NCBI RefSeq assembly: GCF_000737325.1
Contig: NZ_CP011125.1
Span: 1,240,001-1,304,000 of the forward strand
Direction: 5' to 3'
Origin: Sandaracinus amylolyticus
GTDB taxonomy: Bacteria; Myxococcota_A; Polyangia; Polyangiales; Sandaracinaceae
Length of the DNA: 64,000 nt
The number at the start of each line of letters is the position of its first letter. Within the stretch, counting starts at the first letter, position 1. A program made the position numbers and the translations under genes. Under the pieces are notes generated by a model that was not told the DNA's origin, did no database searches, and saw nothing but the letters and a program-made list of their open reading frames with translations. Positions 26,613 to 35,433 of the stretch are shown here, piece after piece.

Positions 26613-29240
26613 GTGAGGATTCGTCTCGCACTGCCCATCCTCCTGACCTCGGCCTCGATCATGATCAGCGGGCTGGGCCTCGCGATCGGCGGTCAGACCG
26701 CCGGCGCGCAGGAGCGCCCACCGGTGACGAGCCCGCGTCCGCGCGTGACGCCGCCCGAGGCACCGCCCGCCGAGGGCGGAGGCACGGGAGGCGCCTCGAA
26801 GATCCAGCCCTTCGAGACGGGGCTCGAGGAGAGCGAGGTGCGCCCGACGCCGCCCGGCGCGCGCGTGTCGTTCAACCTCGAGGACGCGGATCTGCCGGAC
26901 CTCGTGCGCCTGATCGCGCGCATCACCGGCAAGCGCTTCATCCTCCCGAGCAAGGGCCGCAGCATCAAGGCGACGATCTACTCGCCGACCGACGTCACCG
27001 CGGCCGAGGCGTACCAGGCGTTCCTCTCGATCCTCACGCTCAACGGCCTGATGCTCGAGCCCGCGGGCCGGTACCTGAAGATCGTCGAGTCGAGCGCGAC
27101 CCCGCAGAAGGTCCTGCAGGTGTACCAGGACGGGCAGACCACGCCGGCCGACGATCGCTACGTCACGCGCATGGTGCGCGTGGAGAACGTGAGCGCCGAG
27201 GACGTCGCGACGCTGCTCTCGCGGTTCAAGACGGAAGCGGGCGACATCACCGCGTACGCGCCGACGAACACGCTGATCATCACGGACACCGGCGCGAACA
27301 TCCGGCGGATGCTCGGGATCCTCACCGAGATCGACATCCCGCGGACGGGCGAGCAGATCTGGATCGAGCCCGTGCACTACGCGCCCGCCGCGGAGATGGC
27401 GGAGACGCTGCAGCAGATCTTCCCGACCGAGGGCGAAGGCAGCGGTGGAGGCGCGACGAAACGAGCTGCCGCACCGACGCCGCGCGCGGGCCGCGCACCG
27501 GTGACGCGCGAAGGCGCGGCCGAGGGCGGCGGCGAGGGCGCAGCGACGGTGGGATCGCGGACGGGCGAGTCGCGCGTCACGTCGATCATCCCGGAGGAGC
27601 GCAGCAACCAGCTGATCATCGTCGCGACCGAGCGCGCCTATCTGCGCATCCTCGAGGTCCTGCGCGTGCTCGATCAGCCCGTCGAGGGCGAGGGCGGCGT
27701 GCACATCTATCGCCTGCAGTACGCCGACTCCGAGGTGATGGCCGAGGTGCTCTCGGGCCTCATCGAGGGCGGTGGTGGTGGTGGCGGCGGCGCGGGCGAG
27801 GGCAAGGCGCCGCGCCGCGCGGCCGCGGAAGGCGGCGGCGGTGCGGGCGCGGTCGCGGGCCTCTCGGGCGCCGAGATCTCGATCACCGCGCACAAGGACA
27901 CGAACTCGCTGCTGATCACCGCGACCGCGCAGGACTACGCGTCGCTGCGGCGGGTGATCGATCGCCTCGACGTGGTGCCGCGACAGGTCTTCATCGAGGC
28001 CGTCGTGATGGAGCTGTCGATCTCGCGCACGACGAAGCTCGGCCTCAGCTACCACGGCGGTCTGCCGGAGCCCGAGCTCGAGGTCGGCGGCGTGGAAGGC
28101 CAGGGCCTCTCCGTGCTCGGCTTCGGCGCGGCGAGCTCGATCGGGTTCCCGGCCAGCGCGCTCGCCGGTGACACGCTCACGGGTCTCGCGCTCGGTGTGC
28201 GCGGTCCTTCGTTCACCGTGCCCGGCGTCGGAATCTCGGTGCCGAGCTTCGGTGTCGTGCTCAACGCGCTCGCGACGTCGAGCGACGTCGACGTGCTCGC
28301 GACGCCGCACCTCATCGCGATGGACAACACCGAGGCCGAGATCAACGTCGGCGCGAACGTGCCGCTGCAGACGTCGGGCATCCCGTTCGGCGGCGCAGGC
28401 GGGCTCGGCGCGCTCGGTGGGCTCACCGGCGCGGGCGCGACGGGCCAGGCCGCGGGCGGTCTCGGCGCGCTCGCGGGCCTCGCGGGCGGTCTCGGCGGAG
28501 GCCTCGGCGGAGGTCTCGCGCGCCAGTCGGTCGGTACGATCATCCGCGTCACGCCGCACATCAACGACGCGGGCGAGATCCGCATGGAGATCGAGGAAGA
28601 GATCTCCGAAGCGGGCGAGGCGCTGCCCGGCAACCTCGGCGCGATCCCGATCCAGCAGCGCATCGCGAAGACGCAGGTGCTGGTGCGCGATCAGCAGACC
28701 GTCGTGATCGGCGGCCTCATGCGCGACCGCATCAGCACGACCGAGACGAAGATCCCGATCCTCGGCGACATCCCGATCATCGGCGCGCTCTTCCGCCAGA
28801 CGTCGCGGCAGACGCAGAAGACGAACCTGCTGCTCTTCCTGACGCCGTACGTGATCCGCACGCCCGACGATCTGCGCGCGATCTTCGAGCGAAAGATGCG
28901 CGAGCGTCAGGAGTTCATCGATCGCTACTTCGTGTTCGGCGATCACGACTACGACCCGCCGCTCGACTACTCGCGAACGCGAGGCCTGCTCGGCGAGATC
29001 TTCATGGAGCTCGACGCGCTCGACGAAGAGCGAGCGCTCGCCGAGGAGCTGCGGAGCCGGCCGCCGCCGGAGCACCGCCCGCGCGCCCCGCTCGGTGCGG
29101 CCGAATTCGACAGCGGCACCAGCGGCGGCGTCGTGATCATCGGTCCGGAAGGGGAGTCGGCCCCCGCAGAGGTCCAGGTCACGCCGCCCGAGCCGAGCCC
29201 TTCGACCGATACCGTCGAGGTCACTCCGCCCCAGCAGTGA
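26613..29240 (+). CDS. gspD: Type II secretion secretin GspD
   Basis: Outer-membrane ring through which folded proteins leave the cell; 875 residues from a GTG at 26613 with AAGGAG upstream. Signal peptide ends near GAQE. N0 domain at about residues 85-160 (VSFNLEDADLPDLVRLI), then N1, N2 and N3. Two Gly/Ala-rich inserts (residues about 276-310 and 386-415) break the N-domains. The secretin core follows (VFIEAVVMELSISRTTKLGLSY) with the gate region and VLATPHLIAMDNTEAEINVGANVPLQTSG. A Gly-rich stretch near residues 590-640 lies in the gate loop. The core ends KTNLLLFLTPYVIR. The C-terminal 100 residues are a charged S-domain-like tail that would bind a pilotin; none is in the window. Confidence 0.95.
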   Translation: MRIRLALPILLTSASIMISGLGLAIGGQTAGAQERPPVTSPRPRVTPPEAPPAEGGGTGGASKIQPFETGLEESEVRPTPPGARVSFNLEDADLPDLVRLIARITGKRFILPSKGRSIKATIYSPTDVTAAEAYQAFLSILTLNGLMLEPAGRYLKIVESSATPQKVLQVYQDGQTTPADDRYVTRMVRVENVSAEDVATLLSRFKTEAGDITAYAPTNTLIITDTGANIRRMLGILTEIDIPRTGEQIWIEPVHYAPAAEMAETLQQIFPTEGEGSGGGATKRAAAPTPRAGRAPVTREGAAEGGGEGAATVGSRTGESRVTSIIPEERSNQLIIVATERAYLRILEVLRVLDQPVEGEGGVHIYRLQYADSEVMAEVLSGLIEGGGGGGGGAGEGKAPRRAAAEGGGGAGAVAGLSGAEISITAHKDTNSLLITATAQDYASLRRVIDRLDVVPRQVFIEAVVMELSISRTTKLGLSYHGGLPEPELEVGGVEGQGLSVLGFGAASSIGFPASALAGDTLTGLALGVRGPSFTVPGVGISVPSFGVVLNALATSSDVDVLATPHLIAMDNTEAEINVGANVPLQTSGIPFGGAGGLGALGGLTGAGATGQAAGGLGALAGLAGGLGGGLGGGLARQSVGTIIRVTPHINDAGEIRMEIEEEISEAGEALPGNLGAIPIQQRIAKTQVLVRDQQTVVIGGLMRDRISTTETKIPILGDIPIIGALFRQTSRQTQKTNLLLFLTPYVIRTPDDLRAIFERKMRERQEFIDRYFVFGDHDYDPPLDYSRTRGLLGEIFMELDALDEERALAEELRSRPPPEHRPRAPLGAAEFDSGTSGGVVIIGPEGESAPAEVQVTPPEPSPSTDTVEVTPPQQ

Positions 29241-29248
29241 AGGTCCTC

Positions 29249-31168
29249 ATGGAGAACAGCGCAGCCCAGCAGAAGTTCGTCGGCGAGATCCTCGTGCGCC
29301 GTGGTGCGCTCGAGGAGTCGAAGCTGCCCGACCTGCTCCGTACCGCGGAGGAGAAGGACGCGCGGCTGCTCGATCTCCTGCAGGTCACGGGCGACGTTCG
29401 CCAGGACGCCGTCGTCCGCGCGCTGGCGGAAGAGGTCGGGATCGAGTTCCGCGACAAGCTCGCGTGGAACGAGATCCCGGCCGAGCTGATCGATCGCGTG
29501 CCGATCAACTTCGCGCGCCAGCACCGCGTGCTCCCGCTCGAGACGAAGCACGACGGGCGCGTCGTGTACGTCGCGGTCGCGAACCCGCTCGACCCGACGC
29601 CGCTCGACGATCTGCGCGCGCTGCTCGGCTGCGACGTGCTGCCGATCGCGGCGACCTCGGAGGCGATCGAGGACGCGATCAACCGCGTCTACGAGCGCAA
29701 GAACGAAGAGGCGCTCGGCGAGGCGAAGGCCGGCGAGGAGGTCGAGGAGCTCCAGGACCTCATCGACATGACGGACGAAGCGCCCGTCATCCGCTGGGTC
29801 AACAACCTCTTCTACCAAGCGGCGCAGCAGCGCGCGTCCGACATCCACATCGAGCCGAGCGACAAGGAGGTGCAGGTCCGCTATCGCGTCGACGGCAACC
29901 TCCACGTCGCGAAGACCGCGCACAAGGGCTTCCTCCAGTCGATCGTCTCGCGCGTGAAGATCGAGGCGGGCCTCAACATCGCGGAGAAGCGCCTCCCGCA
30001 GGACGGCCGCATCACGAAGAAGATCGCGGGCCGCCTCATCGACGTGCGTGTCTCGACGATCCCGACGAGCAAGGGCGAGCGCATCGTCATGCGTCTTCTC
30101 GACAAGGAGAAGACGCTGCTCGACCTCGAGGATCTCGGGTACTCGGGCGCGTACCTCGAGACGTTGCACCACCTCGCGACGCGCCCGAACGGCATCATCC
30201 TCGTCACCGGCCCGACCGGCAGCGGAAAGACGACGACGCTCTACGCCGCGCTGAGCCGCATCAACACGCCGGACCTCAACATCCTCACCGCCGAGGATCC
30301 CGTCGAGTACGAGCTGCGCGGCATCGGCCAGATGCACGTGCAGGCGAAGATCGGCCTCACGTTCGCGGCCGCGCTGCGCTCGTTCCTGCGCCAGGACCCC
30401 GACGTGATCATGGTCGGTGAGATCCGCGATCACGAGACCGCCGAGATCGCGATCCACGCGTCGCTCACCGGTCACTTGGTGCTCTCGACGATCCACACCA
30501 ACGACGCGGCCGGCGCGATCACGCGTCTCGTCGAGATGGGCACGCAGCCCTTCCTCATCTCGAGCTCGCTGCTCGCCGCGGTCGCACAGCGCCTCGTGCG
30601 ACGTCTGTGCGTGCACTGCCGCCAGCCCTACGAGCCGACCGATCAAGACTTCCGCTCGCTCGGCGTCGATCGCAGCCGCCTCGCGGGCATCGTGAGCTCA
30701 CCCGGCGTGCAGCCGTGGACCGGCCTGCGCACGAGCACGACGCCGCCGGACCCGGCCGACGGTGGCGACGGTCACGGACAGCAGGTGCCGTGGGGCTCGG
30801 AGGACGACGTCGCGTTGCTCGACGACGAGCCGACGGGCCTGCACCGCATGCCCACGATCGCCGCGGCGGGGCCCGCGAAGAAGAAGCCGAACGGCGGCGC
30901 GATGCGTCCCGTGTTCTACCGCGCGGTGGGCTGCAGCGAGTGCTCGCACACCGGCTATCGCGGGCGAATCGCGATCGCCGAGATCCTCATGATCGACGAG
31001 CCGGTGCGCCGCGAGATCCTCAACCAGAGCGACGCCGTGACGATCACGCGCGCCGCGACCGCGCGCGGCATGCGCACGCTCCGCGAGGACGGCGCGCGCC
31101 AGGTCGTGCTCGGCATCACGAGCCTCGAGGAGGTCCTCGCCGCGACGCAGGCGGGGGACCTGGAGTAA
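29249..31168 (+). CDS. gspE: Type II secretion ATPase GspE with long insert in the zinc domain
   Basis: Cytoplasmic hexameric ATPase; 639 residues from the ATG at 29249, preceded by AAGGT at 5 bases (a GTG at 29237 is also in frame and overlaps the gspD stop). N1E-type domain, then the Walker A GPTGSGKTT from residue 321, Asp box, and Walker B DPDVIMVGEIRD, then the conserved His box HASLTGHLVLSTIHT. The zinc cysteines are C454xxC457 and C562xxC565. In the usual GspE these pairs are about 30 residues apart; here about 104, because of a Gly/Pro/Asp-rich insert with an acidic cluster (SEDDVALLDDEP). The insert looks disordered. Otherwise complete and probably active. Confidence 0.95.
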   Translation: MENSAAQQKFVGEILVRRGALEESKLPDLLRTAEEKDARLLDLLQVTGDVRQDAVVRALAEEVGIEFRDKLAWNEIPAELIDRVPINFARQHRVLPLETKHDGRVVYVAVANPLDPTPLDDLRALLGCDVLPIAATSEAIEDAINRVYERKNEEALGEAKAGEEVEELQDLIDMTDEAPVIRWVNNLFYQAAQQRASDIHIEPSDKEVQVRYRVDGNLHVAKTAHKGFLQSIVSRVKIEAGLNIAEKRLPQDGRITKKIAGRLIDVRVSTIPTSKGERIVMRLLDKEKTLLDLEDLGYSGAYLETLHHLATRPNGIILVTGPTGSGKTTTLYAALSRINTPDLNILTAEDPVEYELRGIGQMHVQAKIGLTFAAALRSFLRQDPDVIMVGEIRDHETAEIAIHASLTGHLVLSTIHTNDAAGAITRLVEMGTQPFLISSSLLAAVAQRLVRRLCVHCRQPYEPTDQDFRSLGVDRSRLAGIVSSPGVQPWTGLRTSTTPPDPADGGDGHGQQVPWGSEDDVALLDDEPTGLHRMPTIAAAGPAKKKPNGGAMRPVFYRAVGCSECSHTGYRGRIAIAEILMIDEPVRREILNQSDAVTITRAATARGMRTLREDGARQVVLGITSLEEVLAATQAGDLE

Positions 31169-31171
31169 CGC

Positions 31172-32401
31172 ATGGCGGTCTACGTCTGGCGCGGGATCGC
31201 GTCCGCCTCCGGCAAGGAGGTCAAGGGCGTGCGCGATGCGGACAACGTCCGCGCGCTCCGCACGGTCCTGCGCAAGGACGGCGTGATCCTCACGCAGGCG
31301 CTCGAGGAGTCGGAGGCGAAGAAGAAGACCGCGCGCGAGGTCGACTTCGGACGCTTCTTCCGCCGCGTCTCGGCGCTCGACGTCGCGATGATGACGCGCC
31401 AGCTCGCGACGCTGCTCAAGAGCGGCGTGCCGCTCGTCGAGTCGATGAGCGCGCTGATCGACCAGCTCGAGAACCCCGAGCTGAAGAACGCGCTCACGCA
31501 GACGCGCGACAAGGTCAACGAGGGCTCGAGCCTCGCCGACGCGCTCAAGGCCCACCCGGCGATCTTCAGCAGCCTGTTCGTCAACATGGTCGCGGCGGGC
31601 GAGGCCTCGGGCACGCTCGAGACCGTGCTCGGCCGGCTCGCGGAGTTCCTCGAGGCGCAGAGCAAGCTGAAGAACAAGGTCAGCTCCGCGCTCGCCTATC
31701 CCGCGTTCATGGTGCTCATGAGCATGGCGACCGTCGGCATCATGATGGTCGTCGTCGTCCCGAAGGTGACGAGCATCTTCGAGAGCTTCGAGCAGGCGCT
31801 GCCCTGGTACACGCGCCTCCTCATCTTCACGAGCGACGTGTTCATCGGCTACTGGTGGCTGCTCACGCTGATCGCGATCGGCGGCTTCTACGGCTGGCGT
31901 CGCTGGGTGAGCACGACCGAGGGCCGCTCGAAGTGGGATCGCTGGCTGCTCGGCCTCCCGCTCTTCGGGAAGCTGTTCCTGATGGTCGCGGTGTCGCGCT
32001 TCTCGCGCACGCTCTCGACGCTCCTCAAGAGCGGCGTGCCGATCCTGCAGGCGATGGACATCACGAAGAACGTGCTCGGCAACGTCGAGCTGCAGCGCGT
32101 CGTCGAGGAGGCGACGGGCTCGATCCGCGAGGGCGAGAGCATCGCCGTCCCGCTCAAGCGCAGCGGTCGCTTCCCGCCGATCGTCACCCACATGATCGCG
32201 ATCGGCGAGCGCTCGGGTCAGCTCGAGGAGATGCTCGAGAACGTCGCGGTCGCGTACGACAACCAGGTCGAGACGCGCGTGCAGGGCATGACCTCGCTCC
32301 TCGAGCCGATGATGATCGTCTTGATGGGAGGAATCTCGGCGGGCATCGCGTTCTCCATCCTGATGCCGCTGATGTCGATCAACGAGTTCATCGCGAACTG
32401 A
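31172..32401 (+). CDS. gspF: Type II secretion inner-membrane platform protein GspF
   Basis: 409 residues; polytopic platform protein that couples GspE to pseudopilus assembly. Two copies of the GspF cytoplasmic helical domain are visible: the first around MMTRQLATLLKSGVPLVESM (residues 72-92), the second around FSRTLSTLLKSGVPILQAMD (residues 275-295), the typical LLKSGVPL repeat. Membrane helices are near VLMSMATVGIMMVVVVPKV, a WWLLTLIAIGGFYGW stretch and at the C-terminus (MMIVLMGGISAGIAFSILMPL). It begins 3 bases after gspE. Confidence 0.95.
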   Translation: MAVYVWRGIASASGKEVKGVRDADNVRALRTVLRKDGVILTQALEESEAKKKTAREVDFGRFFRRVSALDVAMMTRQLATLLKSGVPLVESMSALIDQLENPELKNALTQTRDKVNEGSSLADALKAHPAIFSSLFVNMVAAGEASGTLETVLGRLAEFLEAQSKLKNKVSSALAYPAFMVLMSMATVGIMMVVVVPKVTSIFESFEQALPWYTRLLIFTSDVFIGYWWLLTLIAIGGFYGWRRWVSTTEGRSKWDRWLLGLPLFGKLFLMVAVSRFSRTLSTLLKSGVPILQAMDITKNVLGNVELQRVVEEATGSIREGESIAVPLKRSGRFPPIVTHMIAIGERSGQLEEMLENVAVAYDNQVETRVQGMTSLLEPMMIVLMGGISAGIAFSILMPLMSINEFIAN

Positions 32402-32410
32402 TGCGCCCGC

Positions 32411-32851
32411 ATGCCTCGCCGCCCTCGCACCTCGAGCGTCGCGCTCCCCTGGGAACGTCAGGGATCGCGCCTTCGCGAGCTGATCGCGGGCGGGCAGTGG
32501 CGTCGCGTGCTGGCCGCGCTGATGGTGATCGCGGTGGGCGTCGCGATCTGGCAGAGCGTCGAGGCGCGCGAGAAGGTGCGCCACACGCGCGCGGTGATCG
32601 CGGAGACGCGCCGCGCGCTCGCGCAGTTCCGCGAGGACATGGGCCGCTGCCCGCACACGATGCGCGAGCTCGTGCACCCCGTCTCCGGCCCGGCCGCGCG
32701 CTCGGGCGTGCACTACCTCCGCGAGGAGCCCCTCGACGCGTGGGGCCATCCGCTCTGGGTGCGCTGTCCGGGACGCTACGACGAAGGGGACGTGGACGTC
32801 GTGTCGGCGGGGCCGAGCGGGAGCTTCCTCGACGACGACAACATCCAGTGA
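32411..32851 (+). CDS. GspG-like protein with uncleaved membrane anchor (extra pseudopilin-like gene)
   Basis: 146 residues, between gspF and gspG. It has no G|MTLVE prepilin cleavage motif; instead a basic N-terminus and one ordinary membrane helix (VLAALMVIAVGVAIWQSV, residues about 35-52), then a coiled helix (REKVRHTRAVIAETRRALAQFREDMGRCP). The C-terminal half follows the GspG pattern: GVHYLREEPLDAWGHPLWVRCPG, DVDVVSAGPSGSFLDDDN, against TDAWDRDF...DIYVVSAGSDGQMGTEDD in the neighbouring gspG. Thus it keeps the GspG globular and calcium-loop-like region but would not be processed by the prepilin peptidase. It may be a membrane-bound regulator or cap for the pseudopilus. It could also be a degenerate duplicate. 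Confidence 0.75.
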   Translation: MPRRPRTSSVALPWERQGSRLRELIAGGQWRRVLAALMVIAVGVAIWQSVEAREKVRHTRAVIAETRRALAQFREDMGRCPHTMRELVHPVSGPAARSGVHYLREEPLDAWGHPLWVRCPGRYDEGDVDVVSAGPSGSFLDDDNIQ

Positions 32852-32894
32852 GCGAAAAGTGAACGTCATTCACGAAGAACCGCGAGAGGCCGAG

Positions 32895-33302
32895 ATGCAG
32901 CAGCAGAACCAGAACGCGATCGTCCGTCGTGCGCGCCGCCGCCGTCGCCGCGCGGGCATGACGCTCGTCGAGATCATGATCGTCGTCATCATCATGGCGC
33001 TGATCGCGACCGCGGTCGGCATCGCGGTCCTGCCGCAGCTCGAGCGCACGCGTGTGAACTCGACGCGCTCCGACGCGCAGTCGGTGCAGTCGGCGGCGGT
33101 GCTCTTCCTCAGCCAGGAGCCCGGCGCGGACTGCCCGACGGTCGCGGACCTCGTCGAGGCCGGCGTGCTCGACCGGACGCGCCGCACGACCGACGCGTGG
33201 GATCGCGACTTCACGATCGAGTGCGAGGGCACCGACATCTACGTGGTCAGCGCGGGCTCGGACGGCCAGATGGGCACGGAGGACGACATCCGCCCGCAGT
33301 GA
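32895..33302 (+). CDS. gspG: Type II secretion major pseudopilin GspG
   Basis: 135 residues from the ATG at 32895, preceded by GAGAGG; a GTG at 32859 is also in frame. The leader is unusually basic (RRARRRRRRAG), with cleavage at AG|MTLVEIMIVVIIMALIATAV, where Glu5 of the mature protein is present. The globular part has TLARANA-like helix and ends DAWDRDFTIECEGTDIYVVSAGSDGQMGTEDDIRP, the calcium-loop signature of GspG. Two cysteines (ADCPT and IECEG) could form a disulfide. Confidence 0.92.
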   Translation: MQQQNQNAIVRRARRRRRRAGMTLVEIMIVVIIMALIATAVGIAVLPQLERTRVNSTRSDAQSVQSAAVLFLSQEPGADCPTVADLVEAGVLDRTRRTTDAWDRDFTIECEGTDIYVVSAGSDGQMGTEDDIRPQ

Positions 33303-33326
33303 GCGCGCGGATGATCGGAGCGAGCG

Positions 33327-34031
33327 ATGCGACGCGTGCGTCGAGAGCGAGCGCGCAGGGCGCGAGAGGGCATGACGCTCATCGAGATGATGGTCGTCGT
33401 GATCATCATCGCGCTCGCGGCGACCGGCCTCGGCTACGGCCTCGGCGCGCTCGAGCGCACGCAGCTCCGATCGGCGTGCATGAAGATCACCGCCGGCGTG
33501 CGCTACGCGTACAACCGCAGCATCGCGCAGGGCACGACGGTGCGTCTCGTGTTCGACCTCGAGCAGGAGACGATGGGCTTCGAGGAGGCGCACGGCCGCG
33601 TGACGCTCGCGCGCGCGAACGACGAGCGTCGCGCGGAGATCGCGGAGGACGGCAGCGGCGACGACATCTCGGGCGTCGATCCGTGGGCCGCCGCGCAGGC
33701 GCGCATCGAGAGCACGCTGCGCCCGTCGTTCGGCGCTTCGCCGTTCTCGGCGATCGAGGGACGCCGCTACGAAGCGCATCCGCTCGGGAGAGGGATCACG
33801 ATCGAGCGGCTGATCACGCCGCACGAGCCGGAGCCGCGCCAGGAAGGGCGCGGATCGATCTACTTCTTCCCCGGCGGGCAGACCGAGCACGCGGTGATCT
33901 GGCTGAGCGACGGCGGCGATCGCGTGTTCTCGGTCGAGATCCATCCGCTCACCGGCCGCACGCGCGTGCGCGATCACGCGTGGGAGCCCGACGAGCTGCT
34001 CGATCAGGGCACCAGCGAGGTGAGGGACTGA
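33327..34031 (+). CDS. gspH: Type II secretion minor pseudopilin GspH
   Basis: 234 residues. Prepilin motif EG|MTLIEMMVVVIIIALAATGLG after a short basic leader (RRVRRERARRARE). The body is longer than most GspH because of an acidic insert (EDGSGDDISGVDPW). FimT/GspH-like features are ALERTQLRSACMKITAGVRYAYNRSIAQGTTVRLVFDL and the end strand VFSVEIHPLTGRTRVRDHAWEPDEL. Its stop codon shares one base with the ATG of gspI (TGATG). Confidence 0.88.
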   Translation: MRRVRRERARRAREGMTLIEMMVVVIIIALAATGLGYGLGALERTQLRSACMKITAGVRYAYNRSIAQGTTVRLVFDLEQETMGFEEAHGRVTLARANDERRAEIAEDGSGDDISGVDPWAAAQARIESTLRPSFGASPFSAIEGRRYEAHPLGRGITIERLITPHEPEPRQEGRGSIYFFPGGQTEHAVIWLSDGGDRVFSVEIHPLTGRTRVRDHAWEPDELLDQGTSEVRD

Positions 34032-34732
34032 TGCGCCGCGCCGGCTTCACGCTGCTCGAGGTGATGGTCGCGGTCGCGATCCTCGCGATCGCGCTCACCG
34101 CGATCTTCGCGAGCGAAGCGGGCGCGATCCGCGTCGCGGCGCGCGCGCGCTTCACGACCACGGCGACGCTGCTCGCCCGCTGCAAGATGGCGGAGATCGA
34201 AGAGCAGATGGCGCGCGAGGGCCTGCCCGCGGTGAGCGCGACGAGCGTCGACGCGTGCTGCGAGGACGGCGAGGTCGAGGGCTTCGAGTGCGAGTGGGAG
34301 ATCTCGCGCATCGTGCTGCCCGATCAGGCGTCGACGGGCGAAGAGGAGCTCGCGGAAGGGCTCGGCGCCGCGGCGGAAGGCGCGGAGGGCGAGGAGGGCG
34401 GTGGGCCCCAGATGCCCGACGTCACCTCGATCATGTCGGGCGCGATGATGGGCGGCGGCGGCGACATGGTCGCCGAGATGGCCCTCCAGTACGCGTTCCC
34501 GGTGCTCAAGCCGCAGATCGAGGAGCAGGTGCGGCGCGCGCGCGTGACGGTGCGCTGGCACGAGGGCGACGAAGAGCGCTCGTTCGACGTCGTGCAGTAT
34601 CTCGTGGCCGAGCAGCCGCCGGCCGCGGTCACGCAGCAGGCCGCGGATCAGCTGATCAACGGGCCGGGCTCGTCGACCACGCCGCCCCCCGGCACGCAGA
34701 CGCCGCCGGGCCGCAGCGGAGGCGGGCTGTGA
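34031..34732 (+). CDS. gspI: Type II secretion minor pseudopilin GspI
   Basis: 233 residues from the ATG at 34031. Short leader and prepilin motif AG|FTLLEVMVAVAILAIALTAIF. The following ARCKMAEIEEQMAREG matches the GspI helix. Unlike most GspI (about 120 residues) it carries a large middle insert rich in Glu, Gly and Met (EGAEGEEGGGPQMPDV to about MVAEMALQYAFP) and a Pro/Thr/Gly-rich tail. The two cysteines DACCEDG are adjacent. The stop overlaps the gspJ start by GTGA. Confidence 0.88.
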   Translation: MRRAGFTLLEVMVAVAILAIALTAIFASEAGAIRVAARARFTTTATLLARCKMAEIEEQMAREGLPAVSATSVDACCEDGEVEGFECEWEISRIVLPDQASTGEEELAEGLGAAAEGAEGEEGGGPQMPDVTSIMSGAMMGGGGDMVAEMALQYAFPVLKPQIEEQVRRARVTVRWHEGDEERSFDVVQYLVAEQPPAAVTQQAADQLINGPGSSTTPPPGTQTPPGRSGGGL

Positions 34733-35433
34733 GCGCGCGTCGTCGTCTCCGCACGCGCGGCATGACGCTGATCGAGGCGATGGTCGCGGTGACCATCCTC
34801 GCGATCATCACCACGGTCGTGTACGGCGGCTTCTCGCAGACGATGCGCAACAAGACGCGCGTCGAGCAGCAGGCCGATCGCGCGCACGTCATCCGCGTCG
34901 CGATGGAGCGCATCGTCCGCGAGCTCTCGCAGGCGTACGTCTCGGTCCACGTCAATCCGAACCCGTCGATGCAGTCGATGCTCACGACGTTCCACGGCTA
35001 TCGCCAGGGACGCGGCAGCCGCGTGGACTTCACGTCGTTCTCGCATCGTCGCTTGTATCGCGATGCGCACGAGTCGGATCAGAACGAGGTCAGCTACTTC
35101 CTCGCGCGCCACCCCGAGCACCGCGATCAGACCGCGCTCGTGCGCCGCGAGCAGCGCCGCATCGACGCGACGCCCGAAGAGGGCGGCGATCTCACGATCA
35201 TGGTCGAGGACGTGCGCGAGTTCTCGCTCGAGTACCTCGACGGCCTCACGCTCGACTGGGTCGACTCGTGGGACGCGACGCCGACCGGCACCCAGGCGAA
35301 CCGCCTGCCGACGCAGGTGCGCGTGCAGCTCGTCGTGCCGGGCGTGATCGATCCGCGCCGGACCGAGACGTACACGACGCGCGCGGTGATCCCGATCACC
35401 TGGGCGCTCAACCACGCGGTGTACAACCCGTGA
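34729..35433 (+). CDS. gspJ: Type II secretion minor pseudopilin GspJ
   Basis: 234 residues from a GTG at 34729, 4-base overlap with gspI. Prepilin motif RG|MTLIEAMVAVTILAIITTVVYGGF. The body has RVAMERIVRELSQAYVS, a FTSFSHRRLYRDAHESDQNEVSYFL stretch and a C-terminal LPTQVRVQLVVPGV that matches the GspJ family. With GspI and GspK it forms the tip of the pseudopilus. The stop codon overlaps the gspK start (GTGA). Confidence 0.9.
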   Translation: MSARRRLRTRGMTLIEAMVAVTILAIITTVVYGGFSQTMRNKTRVEQQADRAHVIRVAMERIVRELSQAYVSVHVNPNPSMQSMLTTFHGYRQGRGSRVDFTSFSHRRLYRDAHESDQNEVSYFLARHPEHRDQTALVRREQRRIDATPEEGGDLTIMVEDVREFSLEYLDGLTLDWVDSWDATPTGTQANRLPTQVRVQLVVPGVIDPRRTETYTTRAVIPITWALNHAVYNP

